This document shows, in pieces, positions 53,381-63,120 of a stretch of 64,000 nt of DNA. Below the pieces are notes generated by a model that had not been told where the DNA came from, ran no database searches, and saw only the letters and a program-made list of their open reading frames with translations. The position numbers were made by a program, and so were the translations under genes. Origin of the DNA: Nostoc edaphicum CCNP1411 (GTDB lineage: Bacteria > Cyanobacteriota > Cyanobacteriia > Cyanobacteriales > Nostocaceae); assembly GCF_014023275.1 (NCBI RefSeq), contig NZ_CP054698.1, forward strand, positions 1,488,001 to 1,552,000, given 5' to 3'. Numbering within the stretch: the stretch's first letter is position 1; every line of letters begins with the position of its first letter.

Positions 53381-56188
53381 ATGAAATACTGGATAACGAA
53401 ATTAGCAATTTTTATAGTATTACTGTATGGCTTGTTCCTATCAACTGATTATGCAGGAGCAAACCAAATTTCAAATATTTCAAATATTGGTGTACAGCAA
53501 TTAAATACACTTCCAGGAGATGAAAACTTAGCAAATTCTAATAATAATCTTGCTGAGATTAAAAAAGAAAATTTTTGTCAATTTAATGGAACTCTTAATA
53601 ATATAGATAAACGAGAAGGACTCTTCACAATTTATTGTAGTGAAGATTCGGGCAAAGTTTACTTAGAACTTAAACCAGAGCAACTAAATAAAAACTACCT
53701 AGCTATAGTGACATTGGAATCAGGGGTTGGAGAAAGTGGGATTTATAGTGGATTACCTCTTTCTGATTTTATCTTCTACTTCCGACGAGTAAATAATAGA
53801 TTGCATTTTGTTTTGCGTAATGTAAAATTCCGCACAGAAAGTAGAGCAGAACAGCGATCGCTTGCTCGTTCATTTAGCGATTCAGTTCTTTATTCACTCG
53901 AAATAGCTACTATTGATCCAAAGAGTAAAAATATTTTAATCAACTTGAATGAACTGCTAATGCAGGATTTTCCGGGATTAACTCCCCTATTGAAATATTC
54001 TTTGCAGGCTGATTACCGATTAGACCCACGCAAGTCATATTTTGGCAATGTTAACAGCTTCCCAGAAAATGTAGAGATTGATTCGATTTACGGTTTTTCA
54101 TCATTAGAAGGATCAAATTTAGTCACCGTACCCGATAGTAGGGCACTCACTCTGAAGGTACACTACAGTTTTTCTCAACTTAGAGAAAACAATGGTTATA
54201 TTCCCAGACTTGCCGATGACAGAGTGGGATATTTTATTACTGCGTTCCAAGATTTCTCTAACAATAATCCTCATGAATCATTTGTACGTTACATCAATCG
54301 CTGGCATCTAGAACCATCTGACCCTAACGCCGCCTTATCTCCACCCAAAAAACCAATTGTGTATTGGATTGAAAATGCTGTGCCCCTAGAGTACCGCGAT
54401 GCGATTCGTGAAGGCGTTTTGATGTGGAACAAAGCATTTGAAAAAGCCGGATTTGAAAATGCGATTGAAGTGCAGCAGATGCCCGATGATGCTGATTGGC
54501 AGCCAGCAGATGTACATTACAACACTATTCGCTGGTTCAATTCTGTGGATGCAGGTTTTGCTAGAGGGCCGATGCGCGTCAACCCATTCACAGGGGAAAT
54601 ATTGGATGCAGATATCATTGTGGATGCCAATATGGTGCGTTTAATTCAGCAAGAATATCACGCACTGATGGAAGCAAATTCATCACTGAAGACAAACCCA
54701 TGTCAAGAAAAAGCAAGAGGACACGAGGGCGTGGGGAAATTCCTGGATAGATTCTCCACTTTCTCTTCCCCTGCTTTCTTTTCCTCCTCTGAATTCTGCT
54801 ATGGCATGGAATCATCAGATCAAGCAGTTATGGGGGCGCTGGCGTTGTCAATTTTGCCTAACACTACGCCCAGTAGTGAAACGATGAAAGAATATGTGCA
54901 TCAATATTTGCGTTCTCTCATCGCTCACGAAGTGGGACACACTCTGGGTTTGCGCCACAACTTTCATGGCAGCACCATGTTAGCGCCCGAAGAATTAAAT
55001 AATACAGAAATCACTCACACTAAAGGTTTAGTCGGTTCGGTGATGGATTATTTACCTGTGAATATAGCACCACAGGGAGTAAAGCAAGGTGACTATTTCC
55101 CTGGAGTTGTTGGGCCTTATGACGAATGGGCAATTGAGTATGGTTATAAAAAATGTCCATCAACAGCACTTGAGATAACTATTCCAGAATCAGAAAAAAG
55201 TTTTTTAGACCAAATTGCACTGGCGTCACCTCAACCAGAATTATCTTACGCAACTGATGAGGATATCTGGGACATCAATCCTTTGGCAAATGTCTGGGAT
55301 ATGAGTAGTGATGTGCTGCTTTATTCGCAGTGGCAAATGGATAATGCTCGTTTTATGTGGCAGCGCCTAGACAAGGGTTATCTATCGAAAGGAGAAAGCT
55401 ATAGCAACCTGCGCCTGAAATTCAATAGAGTACTTAAATATTATTTTCGGAACGCCTCCTTGCTTTCTAAATACATTGGTGGACAATCGTTTCGGCGTCT
55501 CCATGCTAGTGATGATGCTGCTTGGGCATTTGTACCAGTTTCACTTTTAAAACAACGCCAAGCATTGACAAAATTACAAAAGTATGTATTTGCGGAGGGT
55601 GCTTTCAACTTTTCACCAGAATTGCTTAATCAACTGGCACCGTCGCGTTGGGAACACTGGGGTAGTTCTGCACCTAATAACCGCCTTGATTATCCAATTC
55701 ACGATCGCATTCTTAGTTTTCAAAGTTCCATACTGCGATCGCTATTAGACAGCGATCGCCTGAATCGTTTACAAGATATAGAATTAAAAACTCTTCCTGG
55801 GGAAGCACTTTCTCTTCCAGAACTGTTAGATACTCTGCAAACAGGCATCTGGACAGAAGTTTTCGCCCCAGGAGAACCAAAGCCAATTTCTAGCATCCGC
55901 CGTTCATTGCAACGGGAATATCTAAATATTTTGCTCCAGATGATGTTGGGTACTACTAATACACCCGAAGATGGTCGGACATTGGCTTGGTATGAATTGC
56001 GCCAACTGCAAAAAGCCATTGATGTCAGACTCAAACAACTTGGTGAGCAGCGCGTTGATGGGATTCCCACCCTTGGAGCGGCTGAAAACCCAGACGATCA
56101 AAGCCTTGATATTTACACCTTAGCTCACTTAGAAGCTTCAGGCGATCGCATCACTAAAGCATTAAACGCGCAGTTACTTTCTAGGTAG
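53381..56188 (+). CDS. Zinc-dependent metalloprotease (DUF5117/DUF4953 type)
   Basis: A 935-residue exported protein. Residues 1-25 form a signal peptide (YWITKLAIFIVLLYGLFLST). The zinc site is HEVGHTLGLRHNFHGS starting at about residue 516, the extended HExxHxxGxxH metzincin-like motif, with SVMDYLPVN after it as a Met-turn. Upstream is the DUF5117-like region (VYWIENAVPLEYRDAIREGV; WNKAFEKAGFENAI). The C-terminal 300 residues fit DUF4953. The ATG at 53381 was preferred over GTG at 53366. The substrate is unknown; the protein is probably periplasmic or outer-surface. Confidence 0.9.
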   Translation: MKYWITKLAIFIVLLYGLFLSTDYAGANQISNISNIGVQQLNTLPGDENLANSNNNLAEIKKENFCQFNGTLNNIDKREGLFTIYCSEDSGKVYLELKPEQLNKNYLAIVTLESGVGESGIYSGLPLSDFIFYFRRVNNRLHFVLRNVKFRTESRAEQRSLARSFSDSVLYSLEIATIDPKSKNILINLNELLMQDFPGLTPLLKYSLQADYRLDPRKSYFGNVNSFPENVEIDSIYGFSSLEGSNLVTVPDSRALTLKVHYSFSQLRENNGYIPRLADDRVGYFITAFQDFSNNNPHESFVRYINRWHLEPSDPNAALSPPKKPIVYWIENAVPLEYRDAIREGVLMWNKAFEKAGFENAIEVQQMPDDADWQPADVHYNTIRWFNSVDAGFARGPMRVNPFTGEILDADIIVDANMVRLIQQEYHALMEANSSLKTNPCQEKARGHEGVGKFLDRFSTFSSPAFFSSSEFCYGMESSDQAVMGALALSILPNTTPSSETMKEYVHQYLRSLIAHEVGHTLGLRHNFHGSTMLAPEELNNTEITHTKGLVGSVMDYLPVNIAPQGVKQGDYFPGVVGPYDEWAIEYGYKKCPSTALEITIPESEKSFLDQIALASPQPELSYATDEDIWDINPLANVWDMSSDVLLYSQWQMDNARFMWQRLDKGYLSKGESYSNLRLKFNRVLKYYFRNASLLSKYIGGQSFRRLHASDDAAWAFVPVSLLKQRQALTKLQKYVFAEGAFNFSPELLNQLAPSRWEHWGSSAPNNRLDYPIHDRILSFQSSILRSLLDSDRLNRLQDIELKTLPGEALSLPELLDTLQTGIWTEVFAPGEPKPISSIRRSLQREYLNILLQMMLGTTNTPEDGRTLAWYELRQLQKAIDVRLKQLGEQRVDGIPTLGAAENPDDQSLDIYTLAHLEASGDRITKALNAQLLSR

Positions 56189-56292
56189 TCATTTGTTATT
56201 TGTCATTTATCATTTGTCATTTATCATTTGTCTCCCTCATCCCCCTTGTCTTCCCAGTCCCCAATCCCCAATCCCCAGTCCCCAGTCCCCAG
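56188..56292. repeat. TCATTTG heptamers and CCCCAGT tract
   Basis: Five units of GTCATTT/ATCATTT are followed by seven units of CCCCAAT/CCCCAGT. Both are short tandem repeats filling the space between convergent genes. Confidence 0.8.
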
Positions 56293-57180
56293 TTACCCAA
56301 GATAGCGCTGCAATAGACCAATAAAAACTTCTGGTATTTCCAAATGAGGTAATATTCCGGCATCTGCGATCGCACAAAAATCTCGAATTGCTCTTGGATT
56401 TAAATTTGCCAAGCGTTGTCCTAGCTTGATGCTAGTAAATTGTGCCTTTTCTCCCCAAAAAATTACCGTGGGAATTGTCAGTTGCTTAATATATAAACTC
56501 AGGTCAAAGTAAAGATCGCCCCGTAAAAATGCCAAGGCAGCAAACTTGGCATTAGGTTGTTGTGCCGAGGTTAAATAAGCCTGTACAGTCTCTTGGGATA
56601 GTCGTTGTGACTTAGCAAACAGAAAACTTTGTAAAAAATTTCGGACTGCAATTTCATTTTCAGCACCAAGGATGTAAATAAAACTGTCCAACAGAGGCGC
56701 ATTGATTATCGAAAGCGGAAGTCTGCGTCCAGCACCCTGTCCAAAATCATCAAATCCAGAGGGGGACACCAAAAACAATCCTTTGAACAAATTGGGTTGA
56801 ACGATCGCTAGGCGGATAGCAAAAGCGGCTGTGAGAGACGAGGCCACCACCGTTACTGGCTGGCGACAAGTTTGGATAATAAACTCTGCGATCGTGCTGA
56901 GATAATCCCTAATTTTATAATCCCGGACTGGATGAGCCGATTCTCCCCAGCCGATTAAATCCGGGGCTAAAATGCGGTAATTAGAGGCAAAAGCCGGGTA
57001 AACTTTAGACCATTCATAAGCAGACGCTCCACCACCAAAGTTATGGAGAAACAGTAGTGGGGGTAAATCTTCAGTATCAGCAATCGCCCAAGGTGCATTC
57101 GTTTGGGTATAGTAAACCATTGCCCCCAAGGATGTATGGATGACTTTATGTCCAAAGCCAGGAGGTTGAAACTGAAGCAT
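56293..57180 (-). CDS. Alpha/beta hydrolase
   Basis: A 295-residue alpha/beta hydrolase fold protein. Visible elements are the oxyanion region LPPLLFLHNFGGGASAYEWS, LAPDLIGWGESAHPVRDYKI, the nucleophile elbow VTVVASSLTAAFAIRLA (a variant of GxSxG with A in the first position) and a C-terminal ADAGILPHLEIPEVF with the catalytic histidine. The substrate is unknown; close relatives in cyanobacteria are annotated only as hydrolases. The variant elbow makes activity less certain. Confidence 0.88.
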   Translation of the reverse strand: MLQFQPPGFGHKVIHTSLGAMVYYTQTNAPWAIADTEDLPPLLFLHNFGGGASAYEWSKVYPAFASNYRILAPDLIGWGESAHPVRDYKIRDYLSTIAEFIIQTCRQPVTVVASSLTAAFAIRLAIVQPNLFKGLFLVSPSGFDDFGQGAGRRLPLSIINAPLLDSFIYILGAENEIAVRNFLQSFLFAKSQRLSQETVQAYLTSAQQPNAKFAALAFLRGDLYFDLSLYIKQLTIPTVIFWGEKAQFTSIKLGQRLANLNPRAIRDFCAIADAGILPHLEIPEVFIGLLQRYLG

Positions 57181-57344
57181 AAAATTAAAAAGTTTAGTTT
57201 AGTTTAATTTGCATACAGTCAAACTAATTCAGCAGTCAGAATACATCTGTCTGAATAGTTCAAGAATCGGGAGAACATTTGATGAATCAATATATAGCAG
57301 AATTCAGAAGTCAGAATGGGCTACGCCTTATTCATAATTTACCC

Positions 57345-57848
57345 TTACTTTTTGTCGGCATCTCCTGTGATTTGCACAAGTTGATGGAGGTTATCACCAC
57401 TGATTTGATAGGCTCCGCCAAAACCAACTACAAAACGGCCTTCACTCGGAGTTAGCTGGAAAATCCGAAAGTCAGACAAGCCGCGCAAAACCTCAATAAT
57501 TTGACCAAACCGCCCTTGAAATTGCTCAACAATTTGATTCCACTTGTCAGTTTCACGCTCTATTAAAGTTGCTGTACAATCAAAACTCAAACGACGACGC
57601 GCAAAAATTAGATTACTCTTAGCTTCATCCTCGATAAACAAGACACTAACATGAGGATTCGCATAAATATTTTTGGTATGAGTCGAAAGACCGCTGACGT
57701 AAATGTAGATATTCTTGGAGTCATCCATTACAAAGGGAGCATAACTAGTATTGGGTATTGCTTGGGCGCTCACGGTGCTAATGATTACACTCTCAAATGC
57801 TTCAGGAAACTTTTCGTACTCAGCTTGAATGTTTTCAAGTTGACTCAT
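57345..57848 (-). CDS. Pyridoxamine 5'-phosphate oxidase-like protein (HugZ type)
   Basis: A 167-residue split-barrel flavin/heme-binding protein. The pattern FESVIISTVSAQAIPNTSYA, then KNIYIYVSGLSTHTKNIYAN and PHVSVLFIEDEAKSNLIFAR is that of PPOX-fold HugZ-like proteins, some of which bind or degrade heme. It ends FVVGFGGAYQISGD, also typical. Role here not defined. It lies alone on the minus strand between the hydrolase and DUF3386 genes. Confidence 0.85.
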   Translation of the reverse strand: MSQLENIQAEYEKFPEAFESVIISTVSAQAIPNTSYAPFVMDDSKNIYIYVSGLSTHTKNIYANPHVSVLFIEDEAKSNLIFARRRLSFDCTATLIERETDKWNQIVEQFQGRFGQIIEVLRGLSDFRIFQLTPSEGRFVVGFGGAYQISGDNLHQLVQITGDADKK

Positions 57849-58009
57849 AAGTAAATTATCGCTTGATTAGGAACACATAATTAAGTATCTTAACGTGATT
57901 GAGCGATGTCTACGATGAGCTACGCCTACGCATGGAATGCCCAAAAATAAAAGCGATCGCTTCTTTTGACTCAAGAGCGATCGCTAATTTTTCGATTTTA
58001 GAATACAGC

Positions 58010-58666
58010 TTAAGCAGCAACAGGTTCCAACAATTTAATGTCAGAGAAGATAAATTCCTGAGTAGAAAATTGTCCTGCTGTCTCGGTGCGAATCTCCCGA
58101 CGATTTAGGATGAAATAGTCACCGACTTTTTCATACTCATCAATAAATTCGCTTCTACCGCCCTTTTGTTCCCCAGTTTTGGGGTCATGGTAAACAGAGT
58201 CATAACGGTGGGACAGGTAGCCTTCCCCGGTGTCGTGACTGCTGAAGGTGTCAATAGTCACAAAAGTACCGTGGATTAGACGGTGAACATGACATACTTC
58301 ATTATTGCGGACTTTGTATTTATCGCCCTCAGCCTTACCGCCCATTAAAAGCTCAATGGCACCCGTTTCGTCAGTTTTGCCATAGCTAAAGGTATTGGCG
58401 CTGTGAGTGTCTTCAAAGCTGCGGCGGACGCGGTGAATTGCTATCTCCCATGCTTGTCCATGAATTGCTTTCTGGGCTGCTTCATCATCTACATTTAAAA
58501 CTTCGGCTTTTAAATTGGCACTGATGATAACTTTGCCTGTAAACACTTTGTCATCATGCTTAAAAGTAATATTTGCGGTATAACCGGGAAAATTCTTGTC
58601 CCAAGTATAGCGGTTCTCATAAGCAGCCCGGAAAAGTTCCTGAGCAGAGAGTTGTGTAACTGTCAT
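58010..58666 (-). CDS. DUF3386 protein
   Basis: A 218-residue cyanobacterial protein, MTVTQLSAQELFRAAYENRY then TWDKNFPGYTANITFKHDDK and an HRVRRSFEDTHSANTFSYGK region, matching DUF3386. It has no signal or membrane segment. The start ATG follows CTAGGAGAAGCAC. Function unknown. It is divergent from the GAF-LuxR regulator with about 100 bases between, so that regulator may act on this promoter. Confidence 0.87.
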   Translation of the reverse strand: MTVTQLSAQELFRAAYENRYTWDKNFPGYTANITFKHDDKVFTGKVIISANLKAEVLNVDDEAAQKAIHGQAWEIAIHRVRRSFEDTHSANTFSYGKTDETGAIELLMGGKAEGDKYKVRNNEVCHVHRLIHGTFVTIDTFSSHDTGEGYLSHRYDSVYHDPKTGEQKGGRSEFIDEYEKVGDYFILNRREIRTETAGQFSTQEFIFSDIKLLEPVAA

Positions 58667-58767
58667 GTGCTTCTCCTAGTCGCTACTGTTAATTAGCGTT
58701 TTAGTTTCCTTGGTATTAGCATAGAAGTAATTGTTGAGGCTTGGATAGTCCCCAACTGGGTACACTT

Positions 58768-59439
58768 ATGGCTAATTCTCTCCATGTCGTATTTCATGCG
58801 ATCGCCAATGTCCAGAATGAGCAAGAGTTAAGACTAGCTCTCACGGATAAAATTAGCGAGCATTTTGGCGTGCAAAATTGGGGTATTTATCTTCTAGATG
58901 AGCAGCCAACCACTGAGATTAATATTCCAGGCATTCCGGCAGTATGCTTAGAGAGCAATCCAGTGGGACGCTACGTGGTTGAACGTCATGCTCCCGCTCA
59001 TGAGCAGTTATTATTATCACCAGGAGACTGGAAGCATTTTTGCTCACGTTCTGATCACGAACACGTAATGACTGGGCCAATTGTTTGCGATGGTCGTCTT
59101 GTCGGCACTCTTAACTTGGCTCGTGACAAGGGAAATCCGGCATTTAATGGCAATGATTTAGCTGACTTGAGCGCTTTATGTATTCATTTATCAGCAAAAA
59201 TGGCAACCCTACGGACAAAACCCAAAATATTCAATTCTCTTTTAGTGAGTCCTTTAACAGCGCGTGAGTTAGAAATTGCCGATTTGGTGGCGCAAGGGTT
59301 AACAAATGCAGAAATTGGGGAAAAACTTTGGATTACGCAAAATTCCGTCAAACAAGCTTTAAAGAGGATGTTTCGGAAATTGAAGGTTTCGGCGCGTGCA
59401 GAAATGGTAGCAAAGTTACAAGATATACAAGTTTCTTGA
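58768..59439 (+). CDS. GAF-LuxR transcriptional regulator
   Basis: A 223-residue protein. Residues about 5-150 form a GAF-like sensory domain (LADLSALCIHLSAKMAT at its end). The C-terminus is a LuxR-type helix-turn-helix: PLTARELEIADLVAQGLTNA then EIGEKLWITQNSVKQALKRM. The ATG at 58768 was chosen; a TTG at 58741 is possible but less likely. Ligand and targets are unknown; the divergent DUF3386 gene is a candidate. Confidence 0.88.
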   Translation: MANSLHVVFHAIANVQNEQELRLALTDKISEHFGVQNWGIYLLDEQPTTEINIPGIPAVCLESNPVGRYVVERHAPAHEQLLLSPGDWKHFCSRSDHEHVMTGPIVCDGRLVGTLNLARDKGNPAFNGNDLADLSALCIHLSAKMATLRTKPKIFNSLLVSPLTARELEIADLVAQGLTNAEIGEKLWITQNSVKQALKRMFRKLKVSARAEMVAKLQDIQVS

Positions 59440-59776
59440 AGGAGACAGGAAACAGAGGGCAGAAAGCAGAAGATAAGAATTATGAATGAAAACTTACTTT
59501 AATTCTGGAGTTTATACCCAGTTTAAAAGAATAATTGTATTGAGTAGAGTGCAGCGACATACAAAGCCTGCTGCCTCCTGCCTTCTGTTATAAAGACTCT
59601 GACTGATGATAATCTAAGATTGTTGAACCAAATTAAATAAAAACTTTTTTTTTTGACAGTTTTATTTTTTGGACAATAGTAATATAAGTCGTAAACAAAG
59701 TCTTTAACAATTAAGACTTGGTTATGATTTAAGTAAGTTCTTAGAACTTAGTTAGTTTTTTAACAGGAGAAGTAGG
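59440..59776. other. Intergenic, no gene seen
   Basis: AT-rich with an 11-base T run near 59646-59656. It contains the leader of the lipoprotein gene, whose TAACAGGAGAAGTAGG binding site lies at the right edge. Confidence 0.45.
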
Positions 59777-60508
59777 GTGCTTAACAACCTTCATCAGTTA
59801 TTATCTCCCCGTCAGTGGGGAATTTCCCTTGCGGGCTTAGGCTTACTTCTCGGTTTCGGCTGTATAGCCAAGCAGACTCAAGTAGTATCAGTTAAAGATT
59901 CTCCATTATCATCGGCTCAGATTCAGAAAAGCTCATCATCGGCTCAGATTCCGAAAAGCTCATCATCGGCTCAGATTCAGAAAACCTCTGAAAACTCTCT
60001 TTTGTCGCAGCTTAGAAAAGTTCGGGAGCAGAGAAGTCAACTGAATGCGGCTTCTGGAGGTGGAAAAACAGTACCCACAATCACAGCATTGGTTCCCGAC
60101 ACTCAGCAAACTACAAAAGGCGCAAAAGTTTTACCAAGAGCAAATTTTCCTGTACAAGATGGGATTTACCTCTATGGTCAATCCCCAAAAGCAAACCAGC
60201 TTGGTCAAGGTTATATCATTTTTCAAAAGCAGCAAGGCAAGGTAACGGGTGCTTTGTATATGCCCCAATCAGAATTTAATTGTTTTCAGGGTACAATCAA
60301 CCCATCAGGAGAGTTGGCGATGACGGTTAATAGTTCGTCAAATGAAGCTAACTCTAATCAATCGAATCAGGTAGCGACAAGCAATAAACTGCCCAACGTG
60401 AGTGAGAATGAGTATAACTCTTATGATTACTCCGTGGCTCTGCAAGACTTTCATCGGTTAAATTCTATCACTGCTAGCGATCGCCGCACGTTGCAAATGT
60501 GCAAATAA
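59777..60508 (+). CDS. Putative lipoprotein with 27-bp repeats
   Basis: A 243-residue protein starting at GTG 59777 with AGGAGAAG upstream. The signal peptide ends in a lipobox (LLGFGC, cysteine about residue 29). Residues about 45-71 are three near-identical units of SSAQI(Q/P)KSS. The rest has QDGIYLYGQSPKANQLGQGY and KQQGKVTGALYMPQSEFNCF, suggesting a small beta domain. I do not recognise the family. Probably anchored in a membrane facing the periplasm. Confidence 0.78.
   Translation: MLNNLHQLLSPRQWGISLAGLGLLLGFGCIAKQTQVVSVKDSPLSSAQIQKSSSSAQIPKSSSSAQIQKTSENSLLSQLRKVREQRSQLNAASGGGKTVPTITALVPDTQQTTKGAKVLPRANFPVQDGIYLYGQSPKANQLGQGYIIFQKQQGKVTGALYMPQSEFNCFQGTINPSGELAMTVNSSSNEANSNQSNQVATSNKLPNVSENEYNSYDYSVALQDFHRLNSITASDRRTLQMCK
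59909..59989 (+). repeat. Three 27-bp in-frame repeats
   Basis: Three consecutive units of TCATCGGCTCAGATTC(A/C)GAA plus AAGCTCA lie just after the lipobox of the lipoprotein. They differ by two or three bases, so copy number may vary between strains. Confidence 0.88.
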
Positions 60509-60571
60509 TCTCCAACATCTTGATGATGAATGATGAATTTTTGACAAAAACCTTAAATTGTACAGTTCCCT

Positions 60572-60836
60572 GCTAAAGCCCTGACTCTAAGTGAATTCCT
60601 GGATCTGCCAGAGACAGAACCCGGCAGTGAATACATTGATGGGCGTATCATCCCAAAGCAGATGCCACAAGGAGAACACAGCCCAATTCAGAGCAGTGAG
60701 TGTGCTAACCGCAGTCGTACTTGGGGAAAGTGTTGCAGATATTCCCCAATTTGCGGCAAGTCTGCTTCTTCCACAACCCTTGCTGTTTCTTCTCATCCAC
60801 AGCCTGAAAGATGCCCCAACCTTCAAATCCAGTTAG
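60572..60836 (+). pseudogene. Degenerate Uma2-family (DUF820) nuclease
   Basis: The frame AKALTLSEFLDLPETEPGSE then YIDGRIIPKQMPQGEHSPIQ is the N-terminus of a Uma2-family protein (PD-(D/E)XK fold, common in cyanobacteria). Thereafter the expected sequence appears only in pieces across frames, and the catalytic core is missing. No start codon with binding site is present. A decayed copy is the best reading. Confidence 0.62.
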
Positions 60837-60853
60837 GGCACGAAGTGAGAATT

Positions 60854-61582
<729 letters not shown>

Positions 61583-61721
61583 TCACGTTGTTTAAATGCA
61601 GTTGTACTAATTGAGTTGTGATTAAACATGAGTTGGCTAACATCATTGAACTCACCTCTTTATTAGGTAAAGGTTATAGACAAATACAATGTCACTTAAC
61701 TTCAATCGAAGTAGATTATAG

Positions 61722-61802
61722 TGGAGCCGTCGGGAATTGAACCCGAATCCTGCAACCGTCCGTTTGTTGGTTTCAGAGCAGTCGAACACCAATCGCGGCC
61801 CC
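61722..61802 (-). ncRNA. tmRNA-like RNA lacking the mRNA-like domain
   Basis: On the minus strand GGGGCCG pairs with CGGCTCC as a 7-bp acceptor stem. Between them are CGATTGGTGTTCGAC, matching the conserved tmRNA D-loop (TTCGAC, no D stem), an arm CTGC/AACC with GGTT/GCAG, and a T arm TCGGG-TTCAATT-CCCGA. The end reads CCACTA where tmRNA has CCACCA. A full tmRNA is 350-400 nt; here only 81 nt separate the ends and no tag-coding segment fits. No anticodon arm of a normal tRNA can be folded. It may be a deletion remnant or a distinct small RNA. Confidence 0.6.
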
Positions 61803-62148
61803 AAAAGTGTGCACTACCGAAAGAAGCTGCTAAACTAATCCCCAAAAAGTAGCATCTAGGCAATTGTCAAGGCTGCTAGAGATTTTGGTTTTGCCTTTTG
61901 AGGAGGCTTTTATCTTTATATTACACTTGTAGTGCAAAGCTTACATAATGTCAAGTGGATACTACAAATTTTTTAGGCATATTTTATTTTGTAAAGGGAA
62001 GAAGAATCTCTTCCCCTTGCTCCTTATACCGTTTCTTTTTGAAGATACACCTAGAGGACTTACCCAAAACTCTGCTGTAGGGACAATTCATGAATTGCCC
62101 CTACAAACCGTATTACCCACACCCTATTTCATGACCAATGATTGCGAT
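61803..62148. other. Intergenic with a palindrome
   Basis: A 28-bp near-perfect palindrome, GTAGGGACAATTCA / TGAATTGCCCCTAC, lies at 62077-62104; it resembles a dispersed Nostoc repeat. GAGGACTTACCC at about 62053 resembles the end of the element at 12782, but no matching right end was found. Plus-strand frames at 61948 and 62138 lack binding sites. Confidence 0.5.
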
Positions 62149-62427
62149 CTACGCACTCGTTGAACTATTTTTACTCAAAGCTTCTGCTTTCATTTTTGCA
62201 TTCACTTTGGGATATTTACTTAGGACAGGAGTGCTTAAATCTTTATTTTCCGAAGATGATGTTGAAATCAACGAATTAGAGCTAATTTCTTCTGGTTGTG
62301 GATCTAAGAGTGTTTTTCCTTCCCACGAGTAATTGCATATTTTACTATGAAGTAGTGTGCCAAATATGACATTAATGACAAAGGCCAATGAATCTACAAA
62401 GATTATGTCTATAGCCCGATTAATCAT
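62149..62427 (-). CDS. Small hypothetical protein
   Basis: A 92-residue frame starting MINRAIDIIFVDSLAFVINV with one hydrophobic segment near residues 7-24 and a polar, serine-rich tail. The ATG is preceded by CAAGGAGGGGCTC, a strong ribosome binding site, which is the main reason to prefer this strand over the overlapping plus-strand frame. No family recognised. Confidence 0.5.
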   Translation of the reverse strand: MINRAIDIIFVDSLAFVINVIFGTLLHSKICNYSWEGKTLLDPQPEEISSNSLISTSSSENKDLSTPVLSKYPKVNAKMKAEALSKNSSTSA

Positions 62428-62581
62428 GAGCCCCTCCTTGAGCTGATGAAAGCATCAAGTGATGTTGGAATTTGAATTTGACTACACAAGATGCAATGCT
62501 TGTTCCAGAAATCTCCCGAAATACTTGTAACTTAGCTTTGGTAGTCTGATTAGATAGATATAAAAAAGGGAAAAGTGATGA

Positions 62582-62995
62582 TTAGGGATTAGCTTCTGCT
62601 ATGTCTATAGCAATCTTCAACAGAACTTTGTGATCAGGATTTAAAGGGTCTATTGGACGAGGAGATATTACTTGAGTTGCCTGTTCTAAAGAAATAAATT
62701 CATATATGCGTCTACGATTGTGGGTTAATACAGCACTTTTCTCTAAAAAAACTCCATGAGTGGAACAGACTTCAACACCAGGTAACTGATGAAGACGATA
62801 CCAGTAGCACTCACCAAACTGCTTCTGATCATCTTCCATACACAATGGACAGAAACGCAAATGAGAAGGCATCTCAATGAATCCAGCCACAATTCCCAAG
62901 CGTGTATAAATTTTTGAGCCATTATCACCACACATATCCTGCCGAACTAATTGAAGTCGCTCTAGTGGCAGGGTAAGCTCATCTAATTTGGTATA
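62582..62995 (-). pseudogene. TnsD/TniQ fragment of a Tn7-like transposon
   Basis: The open frame reads LTLPLERLQLVRQDMCGDNG, SKIYTRLGIVAGFIEMPSHL and RFCPLCMEDDQKQFGECYWY, then RLHQLPGVEVCSTHGVFLEK. The zinc-binding CPLC...CSTH motif and YWYRLHQLPGV are typical of TnsD/TniQ target-selection proteins. About 138 codons remain out of about 500; both ends are missing. The upstream break coincides with the start of the transposase segment. Confidence 0.8.
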
Positions 62996-63120
62996 TTATG
63001 AACTTGACAAAAGAGACAAGATAAGGATAAACGACTAGATAAAAAATGTACTTGACATCAGAGCAAGATAAGTGAGAAAAATTTAATGCTCTCAAGGAAA
63101 AATTTAAAAAATTAAGCTTT

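Noticed and set aside
61722..61802. Considered as an ordinary tRNA
   Set aside because: No D stem and no 5-bp anticodon stem with 7-base loop can be formed; the TTCGAC D-loop fits tmRNA instead.
62138..62332. Plus-strand frame with a hydrophobic start
   Set aside because: It overlaps a minus-strand frame that has a strong AAGGAGGGG binding site; only one can be real and the minus frame is better supported.
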